Positions 16,608-23,490 of a stretch of 36,798 bases of DNA are shown here, piece after piece (position 1 is the first letter of the stretch; each line of letters begins with the position of its first letter). The stretch covers positions 1-36,798 of the forward strand of contig BNVH01000033.1 of assembly GCA_025997955.1 (NCBI GenBank). The letters run 5' to 3'. Under the pieces are notes generated by a model. The model had not been told where the DNA came from and did no database searches. It worked only from the letters and a program-made list of their open reading frames with translations. Made by a program: the position numbers and the translations under genes. Source of the stretch: Synergistales bacterium (GTDB lineage: Bacteria > Synergistota > Synergistia > Synergistales > Aminobacteriaceae).

Positions 16608-16928
16608 AATTTAACGCGACCGCCGTATCTGTCTAATCTGGCAGCGGTAGCAAATGATGAAGCCAACGCGATTATTCAAGAAGAGCGTTCAGGTAAAGAC
16701 AACAAGTACGAATACGCTCCTAACATGAATCAGATTATAGCAAGCCTCAGAGACCATCTGGCGAGAGCCTGTTTTGCGACGTCGGAGGAGGAACGCGCAA
16801 GTTGTATGAAGATTATTTTTACCGAAATCAAGAAATCGGTTGTGCCTGTACGTCCCAATCGCTCCGTAACCAAACCCATCACTCCACGACAGGCCAAATA
16901 TCATCACAACAGGAAAGTTTGTTCTTGA
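16608..16928 (+). pseudogene. 3' fragment of a probable transposase gene
   Basis: An open frame without a start codon or ribosome binding site at its 5' edge encodes about 106 residues. The end, PVRPNRSVTKPITPRQAKYH with a basic tail, resembles the C termini of IS4-like DDE transposases (PVR-x-NRS ... K/R-rich). The 5' part is cut off close to the upstream region of the dehydrogenase gene. No terminal inverted repeats are visible. Family assignment is from pattern memory only. Confidence 0.35.
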
Positions 16929-16960
16929 TGCTTAAGTTGTTGACATTGATATTATATAAG

Positions 16961-17261
16961 GTTTCAATCCACGCCCCTCGTGTGAGGGGCGACTTACGCC
17001 GATGTTTGCGCGATGGCGGCGGTGGTGGTTTCAATCCACGCCCCTCGTGTGAGGGGCGACCACATGGAGGGGAGAGAAAACCGTTTCGTCAAAAGTTTCA
17101 ATCCACGCCCCTCGTGTGAGGGGCGACCACCTCCCAACAACGTAACCGGCCGCACCGGCAAGTTTCAATCCACGCCCCTCGTGTGAGGGGCGACGTTGTG
17201 CTTTGGTCATCTGAGACCATACCGTAGGGTTTCAATCCACGCCCCTCGTGTGAGGGGCGAC
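16961..17261 (-). CRISPR. type I-C CRISPR array, 5 identical repeats, 4 spacers
   Basis: The 33-bp repeats are at 16961-16993, 17028-17060, 17095-17127, 17162-17194 and 17229-17261; all are identical. Four 34-bp spacers separate them. On the minus strand the repeat starts GTCGCCCCTC, folds an 8-bp stem around a 4-nt loop and ends TGGATTGAAAC, the I-C handle. Read leftward the array lies downstream of cas2, with the AT-rich leader at 17262-17407. No spacer matches other sequence in this window by eye. Confidence 0.97.
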
Positions 17262-17407
17262 CGCAAAACTGCATTAAAAATGCTAAAAATACAGTTTTGT
17301 GTAAAACAAAATAAGTGTTTTGCAAAACAAAAATTACAAAATGCGACATATTTGGTAAGTATACCGCACTTTTTGAGATTTTACTGATATTTTTCGGTCT
17401 TTTTTCG
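17262..17407 (-). promoter_or_regulatory. AT-rich CRISPR leader
   Basis: The stretch between cas2 and the first leader-end repeat is very AT-rich and contains short inverted repeats (AAAACTG ... CAGTTTT and GTTTTGC-AAAAC). This is where array transcription should begin and where Cas1-Cas2 recognises the array. No clear -35/-10 pair stands out. Confidence 0.6.
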
Positions 17408-17450
17408 GTGCGAACCTCCCAAAGTTTTCATGTGAGCTTGGGGTTCGCAC
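17408..17450. terminator. hairpin at the end of cas2
   Basis: GTGCGAACC (17408-17416) pairs with GGTTCGCAC (17442-17450), extended by CCAAG/CTTGG across a small bulge. It abuts the cas2 stop and separates the cas operon from the CRISPR leader. Neither strand has a proper T-tract after it, so it may stabilise the message end and not act as an intrinsic terminator. Confidence 0.4.
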
Positions 17451-17740
17451 TACACAATCAGGGGGTCGGTAACATCGAACGATGGCTTAGCGCCGTAATG
17501 TTCGACCTTGCTCTTGTAGTTGTTGCCAAGCTCATAAAATCGCAAGCTGTCAAGCTCCGCATCAATGGTTTTTATCAGTTTATCCTTTACGACCCTAAAC
17601 TGTGCTGCGTCCAGAACGCATTCAAACACCGAGTTCTGCACGCGTTGCCCGTAGTTGACGCAAGTTTTTGCGACGTGCCTGAGACGCTTGCGCCCGGCGG
17701 CTGTTTCAGTGTTCACGTCATAAGTTATCAGGACAAGCAT
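17450..17740 (-). CDS. cas2: CRISPR-associated endonuclease Cas2 (type I-C)
   Basis: This 96-residue Cas2 opens MLVLITYDVNT with the conserved Asp8, followed by the RRLRHVAK-like helix and GQRVQNSVFEC. It dimerises and bridges two Cas1 dimers during spacer integration. Unlike most I-C loci, where cas1 and cas2 abut, 430 bp of non-coding sequence separates it from cas1. A ribosome binding site GAGGAGAG lies just upstream of the ATG. Confidence 0.92.
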   Translation of the reverse strand: MLVLITYDVNTETAAGRKRLRHVAKTCVNYGQRVQNSVFECVLDAAQFRVVKDKLIKTIDAELDSLRFYELGNNYKSKVEHYGAKPSFDVTDPLIV

Positions 17741-18170
17741 CTCTCCTCACTCCAAGCCATATTTATTTCTTGTTTCAATCGCGTCGCGTGAAACAGTAAC
17801 AGAGGTCTATAGATGTCGGAACAACATCCTCCAAGTCAATTCCATTGGATTTTCAAAGATAAATGGCAAGAATGCCAAAAACATATACCCAAGGCAAGAT
17901 ATTAAAACAAAAGTGTAACGCAAAAAACACTACGCGGTCTGCTAAATATAAAACAGTTATTAAGTTGACGAGCGCTGGCTCCCAAACTCAGTACCAAAAC
18001 TGTCAAGCACAATCCCAAAGTCATTTTGGTTCGGCCATCCTTAGAGCAATTTTAGTCCGCGCGGCGGTCTTGAGTGTTTATGCCATACACGATTATCACA
18101 AGCGTTATTTCTCACTCTATTCTTTTGTCAAGGTGCGTCTTGTGTAAGTTGGACCGAAGGGATTTATTCC
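17741..18170. other. 430-bp gap between cas1 and cas2
   Basis: No convincing gene is present. A rightward 30-codon frame (17813-17905) begins MSEQHPPSQFHWIF and has AGAGG 8 nt upstream, but matches nothing I recognise. At 17772-17794 GTTTCA and TGAAAC form an inverted repeat; on the minus strand it ends GATTGAAAC like the CRISPR repeat. The gap is unusual for cas1-cas2 and probably arose by insertion. Confidence 0.4.
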
Positions 18171-18809
18171 TCACTTCCAAAGAAACGGCGGATACTCGTC
18201 CAAGTCGCCGCGCAGATGCCGCGCCAATAGTAACGCCTGCGCGTGCGGAACGAGTCCCCACGCGATTTTCTCGTTCAAAAACGGGTGGTTTATTTGTTCT
18301 TGCTTGCGCTTTTGCCAAGCTGTCAGCACCGCGCGGCGCGTGGCGTCATCCATTATCACCGCGCCGCTCTCTTTTTCGACGAAGCCCGCCGCGTCAATTT
18401 GCTTTGTGTTTATCAGCGTAAGCACAAACCTGTCCGCAAGCGGGGCGCGCAGTTCTTCAAGCAAATCCAGCGCGAGCGAACGCCGACCGGGCCTGTCGCG
18501 GTGCAAAAATCCGACGTAAGAATCTAACCCCACCGCAGTCAGCGCGGCGGCGATGTCGTTACCGAGAAGCGTATACATAAACGACAGCAAGGCGTTTACG
18601 CGGTCAAGCGGAGGTCGTCGCGTTCGCGTATGGAAGAAGAAGTCATCCTTGCCTTGCAGTATCATATCGTCAAAGACGGAAAAGTATCGCTGCGCCGCTT
18701 CACCCTCGATTCCGCGCAGCGAGTCGAGTGTTTTGGCGGCTTGCAACGACGAAACTGCCTCAGCTATGAAGCCAGACGCGCGTTTGAGCTTTTCCACGTC
18801 AAGCCGCAT
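18171..18809 (-). pseudogene. cas1: cas1 3' part (catalytic half), out of frame
   Basis: This frame encodes the C-terminal about 210 residues of I-C Cas1. It holds the metal-binding residues: Glu in GIEGEAAQRYF, His in VGFLHRDRPGRRS and Asp in LALDLLEELR. It ends DLDEYPPFLWK as usual. Removing the 65-bp insertion at 18811-18875 joins it in frame to the 5' part and gives a 343-residue Cas1, the normal I-C length. An ATG happens to begin this fragment (18809) but has no Shine-Dalgarno sequence, so separate translation is doubtful. Confidence 0.85.
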
Positions 18810-18875
18810 AATTGTTATTGTGTGCGGTATGACCCGGCTCGCTCTCGTTTGAGCTTTTCCACGTCAAGCCGCATA
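18781..18875 (-). repeat. 30-bp direct repeat flanking a 35-bp insert inside cas1
   Basis: Identical 30-bp copies lie at 18781-18810 and 18846-18875 with 35 bp of unrelated sequence (18811-18845) between. Net gain is 65 bp, which breaks the frame. The sizes are close to the array's 33-bp repeat and 34-bp spacer. On the minus strand the duplicated segment contains CGTGGA ... AAAC, echoing the repeat's CGTGGATTGAAAC. This looks like an off-target Cas1-Cas2 integration; slippage with filler is the alternative. Confidence 0.8.
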
Positions 18876-19267
18876 GGATAGTCGCGCGCGGCGCGTTCAA
18901 TGACCCAGCGGCTGTTGTAAAGTTTTCCTGTGAGAACATTTCGTGCTACGGGTACGCTCATCTCCTCACTGTCGGACACTCGGTATTGCGTCTTTCGCAA
19001 AGTGACGTTACCCTGCTCCATGCCGTGAATGCCAGCTAAGAACCGTCCGTGTGCCGTAAGGAATGACAGCGAGATTTTGTTCTCCGCGCACTTGCCCATA
19101 AGCGCGGGTGACGCGCCTGTGTAGCCGAACGTGATAATACCCTCAAGATTGTGCAGCGGTACGCGCTTTGTTTCCTCGTTGTCACGCAGTATCACGACGT
19201 TTTCGCCGTCGAGCGACAGGTACGATTCTGGTGTGGTGACGTACAGCGTGTTCAGCAGTATTCTCAT
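18815..19267 (-). pseudogene. cas1: cas1 5' part, truncated by the insertion
   Basis: The N-terminal about 138 residues of I-C Cas1 begin MRILLNTLYVTTPESYLSLD and run to YPMRLDVEKLKR, after which the insertion adds nine foreign residues (ERAGSYRTQ) and a stop. It lacks all catalytic residues. The ATG at 19267 overlaps the cas4 stop (ATGA), showing the original operon coupling. Cas1 integrates new spacers with Cas2 and Cas4, so this break should abolish acquisition. Confidence 0.88.
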
Positions 19268-19926
19268 TCGCTTTCTCCGATCACGCCGTTGATGTATTCT
19301 CGCACGCCGCTGTTTTTTGGCATTTTGGGCAGGCAAATGTCCTTTAGCGAGCAAGCGTTGCAGGATTTTGTCGGCTTCACGCGCGGCGTGTATCTGCGTT
19401 CGAAATACCCACGCATTTCCGCGAAACACGAACGTACCGTTTCGCGCAGTTCAGCCGTCAAGTCAACCGCTTCGCGTCTATGCGTTTCGCCGTAGTAGAG
19501 GTATGCGGTTTTGATCGCCGAACAGAGGAGCATTTCTTCAAGGCATATCGCCTGCGCGCAAAGCTGAAGCCTATCCGCGTCGCTGACCTTCGGACTGCCG
19601 CGCTTATACTCAATCGGACAAGGCAACCACAGCCCCGTTCGCCCGTGCAGTGTTACGCCGTTTTTGTCCGAGTGAAACTCGACGACGTCGCACTGCCCGG
19701 ACACGCCGAGCGTGTTTGAGAACACCGGCATCTCACGCGCGATGATTGTGTCGCCGCGCTTTTCAGTGAAAAACGGGTCGTGCGCGCGTTCATGCATAAG
19801 TTTGCCCTCGACGGTACGCAGATTCTCGCTCCACGCTTGCTCAATGTGGATTAATGCCCATTGTCTGCGGCAAAAAGAGAAATGTTGTATGCCGGAGAGG
19901 AGAAGGTAGTCGTCTTCAGTCAGCAT
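19264..19926 (-). CDS. cas4: CRISPR-associated exonuclease Cas4 (type I-C)
   Basis: This 220-residue Cas4 trims and orients prespacers by their PAM before integration. Iron-sulphur cysteines are Cys19 (FSFCRRQW) and Cys189, Cys192, Cys198 (CNACSLKDIC). The RecB-like nuclease residues are Asp80 (GQCDVVEF), Glu106-x-Lys108 (IEYKRG) and Gln125. Start ATG at 19926 overlaps the cas7c stop. The gene looks intact. Its partner cas1 is broken. Confidence 0.93.
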   Translation of the reverse strand: MLTEDDYLLLSGIQHFSFCRRQWALIHIEQAWSENLRTVEGKLMHERAHDPFFTEKRGDTIIAREMPVFSNTLGVSGQCDVVEFHSDKNGVTLHGRTGLWLPCPIEYKRGSPKVSDADRLQLCAQAICLEEMLLCSAIKTAYLYYGETHRREAVDLTAELRETVRSCFAEMRGYFERRYTPRVKPTKSCNACSLKDICLPKMPKNSGVREYINGVIGESE

Positions 19927-20783
19927 TACAGCAGTTCTACAAGATCAACTCCACTTGGCATTTCACGCTTTACGTCAATTTGATAATCCGCAAAGCCGCG
20001 TGGGGGTTTTGACTCGTCAAGACACTTTGCGGTAATCTTATCAAACAACGTGACCGCCGGGGCATTGCCGAGGGCGCATTCGTGCTTGAATGCGAAGAGT
20101 TTGCGAGATGTCATTTTACCGCGCGCGGCGGAATGGTCGTGGTCGAACATATTTTTCAGCGCGTCCCAAAATAACGCGAGATCGTCCTCACTGAACCCGG
20201 TTTTCTGCGCGAACTTCGCTGATATGAAGCCCTCGGCGCGGTAGAGAGCGTAAGGAACTATGTATTTACGGCCCATTGTGCGATTTTCGCTCGCGGTTTC
20301 CTTTTCCGTCGTGGACGCCATACGCGTAATAGTGACTTCTTGCTGCAAGATAGAATTCCCGCTTCTCGCAAAGCACAGCTGAATCGGCCCACGAACCTGA
20401 CCGCACTTATAATCACCGGTATCCATCACCGCGCCAAACGTGCGCACGTCGAAGAACCTTTTGCACATATATTGCTGCGCCGTAAGTTTCGACTCTTTTT
20501 TATCCTCTTTGGCGGGGATTCCATTGGCTTCATAGGCAAGCTTTTGCTGATTGTTCAACACGGCGCCTTCTGTGACGTAGATGTCGAAGCCTTTGTCGCG
20601 TTCTTTCGCAATCTCAACAAAGTTGCGAACCTTGCGTTTCAGGCACACGTCGGTGATAATGCCATAGCCAGTCTGTGGGTCGATTCGCGGCATATTGCCA
20701 GCGTCAGGGTCGCCGTTGGGGTTGCCGTTTTCCACGTCAAAATACAGTACAAACTCGTAGCGGTTGTTCAGTATCTCACTCAT
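19926..20783 (-). CDS. cas7: Cascade backbone Cas7c (Csd2)
   Basis: This 285-residue Csd2-type Cas7 multimerises along the crRNA. The start MSEILNNRYEFVLYFDVENG and the NPNGDPDAGNMPRIDPQTG loop are diagnostic. The ATG at 20783 is preferred because GGAGG lies 8 nt upstream; the ATG two codons earlier touches that ribosome binding site. It overlaps the cas8c end by 8 bp. No damage is seen. Confidence 0.93.
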   Translation of the reverse strand: MSEILNNRYEFVLYFDVENGNPNGDPDAGNMPRIDPQTGYGIITDVCLKRKVRNFVEIAKERDKGFDIYVTEGAVLNNQQKLAYEANGIPAKEDKKESKLTAQQYMCKRFFDVRTFGAVMDTGDYKCGQVRGPIQLCFARSGNSILQQEVTITRMASTTEKETASENRTMGRKYIVPYALYRAEGFISAKFAQKTGFSEDDLALFWDALKNMFDHDHSAARGKMTSRKLFAFKHECALGNAPAVTLFDKITAKCLDESKPPRGFADYQIDVKREMPSGVDLVELL

Positions 20784-22524
20784 TTTCATTTCCTCCGTTC
20801 ATGTTCTCATCTTCTGTTTTTTGTTCTTGTGGTTTACCCTTGTAAAAATCCTGCCGCTGGTGGTAGTAACCGATCAAGAACCTGCCTTGATCTTCCGCGT
20901 TCAAAGTTTGCGGAAAGCCGAGTGGTGTAAATTCACCAACGATTCGCTGTACAAGTTGCTTACTGTAATATTTCTCAGACTTAGATACGTGCTTCTCAAA
21001 CAACGGAAGCAATACGGGGAAAACTGTCTGTGGCGTTGCAAGCGCCGAGTTGAGGTATTTATCTACAATCGTGGCGTTTACGTTGCCGAGCGCGTCGTAT
21101 TGCGCCTTTTCAAGCACCGCAAACAAGCGCCCGAGTAGGTAGCCTGTATTCTTTTCCTCCGTGTTTAATGCCACTGTTATCATCTCCTGTTTGTCGTTGA
21201 ACCTGGCGTTTCGGTTCAGAAAGCCCTTTATCACACCAACACGCGTGTGACTGATGTTTTTGTCGGCGCGAACTCGCGTCAAAATCAAGTTGTACAGACT
21301 GTGCGGATAAGGTAAGCCGGTGATAATGCTACGCATTAACGCTCCCTCAAGCGTCGGCGTGATGTTGTCGCTCTTATGCGCGACCGCGGTTTCGATTAGG
21401 ATTATGTACGGCGTTGTCAGTTTTGAATCCCAATCGGCGCCGTCAATCTCAATATCACGGTAGTGTTGCCCGATACGGTCAAGCAGATTTCCGAACGTGT
21501 CAGAATAGAAAAAACGGACAACGAGGCGCGTCTTCGCGGCGGAAATGCCGAGAATATGAAACGTGACGTTGCTGTCAATACCTGGCATGTCGGGCGATTT
21601 ACCGTTTCGGACGCAGGATAGCAACGCGCCTATTTTTCGCGCTGAAACTTCGTCACGCACTACTGTTTCGTCAGATTTGCCGCCAAAAAGCGTATACATG
21701 AAATTCTCTTCAGTTAGCGCGTCACGTTCAGCCCAAAAAACGACTTTAGTATCTGCCATGCGGACAATATGCTGCGAATCGGCGATAAGCGCATTCAGCG
21801 CGGTAACATATCGAAACGCCGCCGATTCCGAAACAGGAGCGTTCGCGCCTTGGGATTTGTGGTAGGATTCAAATGATGGTTGATTGAAACCTACAATCGT
21901 AGGTTTGTCTTGTCCAAAACCACCGAGATTCCCGTGTAGTCGCGCTATTGGCGCCACGATGCCTGTTACAAGGCATTGCATAACCTCTGAGTTTTCCAAA
22001 GATTTCGTGTTATATCGTTCCCATGCAGCTTTTACAACTGGGCGGTTATGTATGTAATCAGCGTCATTTACTAACCGAAACACTATATTACCGTTCATTT
22101 CAAGCGGTGCGGTATCAACACCCGAATATTCACAACTACCTTTAACACGCTTTTCAAAAAAACCCATCACTGCGTGAGCGCCGGCATCATCAACATTGCC
22201 GAGTATTTCCGAATGGAGTACACGACTTGCCTCAAAGCGATAATCAGCGCCTTTTTTGTCCTTGTAAATCCCAAACAGGAAGTTTGAGTTTTCACATAAA
22301 AATGCCGCATTGGGTCTTTGCCCTGCACGCTTTGGTTGCTGTGGAGTCACCAGCTGTTTTGGCTTTTTTTCGTCTATGAGCGATAGCACATTCACAACAT
22401 TGCCGTTGGCGTCTATCGTAATACAGGCCGAAACAGGTGTCACTGCCCAACCCGGCATCGCGACGCTGTCATTGTCGCTTGAGGCAAGTCGCTCGTAGTA
22501 TCCGCAAAGAGCTTGCAGTATCAT
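20776..22524 (-). CDS. cas8c: Cascade large subunit Cas8c (Csd1)
   Basis: This 582-residue Csd1 recognises the PAM and recruits Cas3; in I-C systems an internal start also supplies the small subunit Cas11c from its C-terminal part. Landmarks are MILQALCGYYERLA at the start, KRAGQRPNAAFLCENSNFLF and PYPHSLYNLILTRVRADKN. It overlaps cas5c by 4 bp and cas7c by 8 bp and appears intact. An internal ribosome binding site for Cas11c was not securely located. Confidence 0.93.
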   Translation of the reverse strand: MILQALCGYYERLASSDNDSVAMPGWAVTPVSACITIDANGNVVNVLSLIDEKKPKQLVTPQQPKRAGQRPNAAFLCENSNFLFGIYKDKKGADYRFEASRVLHSEILGNVDDAGAHAVMGFFEKRVKGSCEYSGVDTAPLEMNGNIVFRLVNDADYIHNRPVVKAAWERYNTKSLENSEVMQCLVTGIVAPIARLHGNLGGFGQDKPTIVGFNQPSFESYHKSQGANAPVSESAAFRYVTALNALIADSQHIVRMADTKVVFWAERDALTEENFMYTLFGGKSDETVVRDEVSARKIGALLSCVRNGKSPDMPGIDSNVTFHILGISAAKTRLVVRFFYSDTFGNLLDRIGQHYRDIEIDGADWDSKLTTPYIILIETAVAHKSDNITPTLEGALMRSIITGLPYPHSLYNLILTRVRADKNISHTRVGVIKGFLNRNARFNDKQEMITVALNTEEKNTGYLLGRLFAVLEKAQYDALGNVNATIVDKYLNSALATPQTVFPVLLPLFEKHVSKSEKYYSKQLVQRIVGEFTPLGFPQTLNAEDQGRFLIGYYHQRQDFYKGKPQEQKTEDENMNGGNENE

Positions 22525-23201
22525 ACCGTCACCGCCTTTGTAACATCGATAACACCACGGCGCATTTCAGCACGGAAGAACTTCGGCTCAATATTGTCCG
22601 CGTTTTCGCCATACTCCAAATCCCACAACATCCAACCAAGGTCACGTGATTCAACGTCAGCGTAGACACTTGCCGGCGTGGGTTCGCCCTCTTCAATGAG
22701 CTTGAAGTGAGCGGAAAATTCGCGACAGCCGAGGTATGGCTGATTGTAGCACTGCCCCTTTCGCGCGCGTCGGTTGAATTGGTCGAGGAACTTGCCAATG
22801 TTATCGCCCTCTGCCATTTTGTCTTGGAGAAGCTCGAAGTGCGCGTCGATAACGTAGGCTACATCACGAAGCAGGAGTGTAGCGCGTTGTTGGCGGTCAG
22901 CAGTGATATACTGGTGCAAATCAATATCTGAACCGTTCATCGCTTGCGTTACGTTGCGCGGTGGAATCTTGCTACCGAGTTCGTTGCGGCGCACGGAGTC
23001 GAAGTTGATTGCGTTTAACACTGTGAGCTTGTCCACAATCCACCGCAGACCGGGATGCCAATAGACAGCTTCGACGATACCGCGAGCCGCCGATGGCGTG
23101 ATTACGTCGTAGCTTACACGCTCGCCCTTCATCTCTGGTCGAGTAAAACACGCATAATCGCCCTTAACGTGTAACCTTATACCATAACCCAAAATTACCA
23201 C
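22521..23201 (-). CDS. cas5: Cas5c (Cas5d), crRNA-processing Cascade subunit
   Basis: This 226-residue Cas5d replaces Cas6 in type I-C: it cuts the repeat at the 3' base of its hairpin, leaving an 11-nt 5' handle, and then stays bound to it. Diagnostic stretches are IRLHVKGDYACFTRPEMKGE and DVITPSAARGIVEAVYWHP. It begins 18 bp after the restored cas3 stop and overlaps cas8c by 4 bp. It is intact, so both the array and the lone repeat upstream of cas3 could be processed. Confidence 0.93.
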   Translation of the reverse strand: MVILGYGIRLHVKGDYACFTRPEMKGERVSYDVITPSAARGIVEAVYWHPGLRWIVDKLTVLNAINFDSVRRNELGSKIPPRNVTQAMNGSDIDLHQYITADRQQRATLLLRDVAYVIDAHFELLQDKMAEGDNIGKFLDQFNRRARKGQCYNQPYLGCREFSAHFKLIEEGEPTPASVYADVESRDLGWMLWDLEYGENADNIEPKFFRAEMRRGVIDVTKAVTV

Positions 23202-23219
23202 GTCCTATCTTGCGTTTGT

Positions 23220-23490
23220 TTATATGATTAGCTCGTTCCAACTTCCGCTGGACACTAATCCGAGTTTTTCATCGTAAAAATTTGCCATATTCGCTTCATT
23301 CAGCGCATACATCCCTGGGGCAAGTTCATGAACACAACCTCGCTTTTGTAGCATGTCAAACTCTTGGCTATATATTGATACCGAGTAACGTTGCAACTTA
23401 CGCAGATATTTCATCGGGGATCGGGATGCCTCAGCTTCATGCAATATAGTACAGCACTTTTCGTCATACGGTATTATTATGCCTATAGTT
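23220..23490 (-). pseudogene. cas3: C-terminal end of Cas3 in a shifted frame
   Basis: This frame encodes IIIPYDEKC followed by KYLRKLQRYSVSIYSQEF and FYDEKLGLVSSGSWNELII. It corresponds to the C-terminal domain of I-C Cas3 (family pattern LLRKLQRYTVNV ... LYDERTGL). It directly continues cas3 after a -1 shift around 23486 (GAG AAC AAA then ACT ATA GGC). Rejoined, Cas3 would be about 741 residues, the usual size. The frame has no start codon or ribosome binding site of its own. Confidence 0.8.

Noticed and set aside
16802..17349. Protein-coding frames of 105 and 83 codons across the CRISPR array
   Set aside because: They consist mostly of translated repeats and spacers and have no ribosome binding site.
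17751..17794. A second crRNA-like guide after the GATTGAAAC palindrome upstream of cas2
   Set aside because: Following bases (AAGAAATAAATATGG) gave no match with mismatches at multiples of six near the cas genes; the best hit near 18100 pairs over only eight bases.
23220..23444. A separate small protein gene between cas3 and cas5c
   Set aside because: The sequence is the known C-terminal domain of I-C Cas3, in a shifted frame and without its own start signals.
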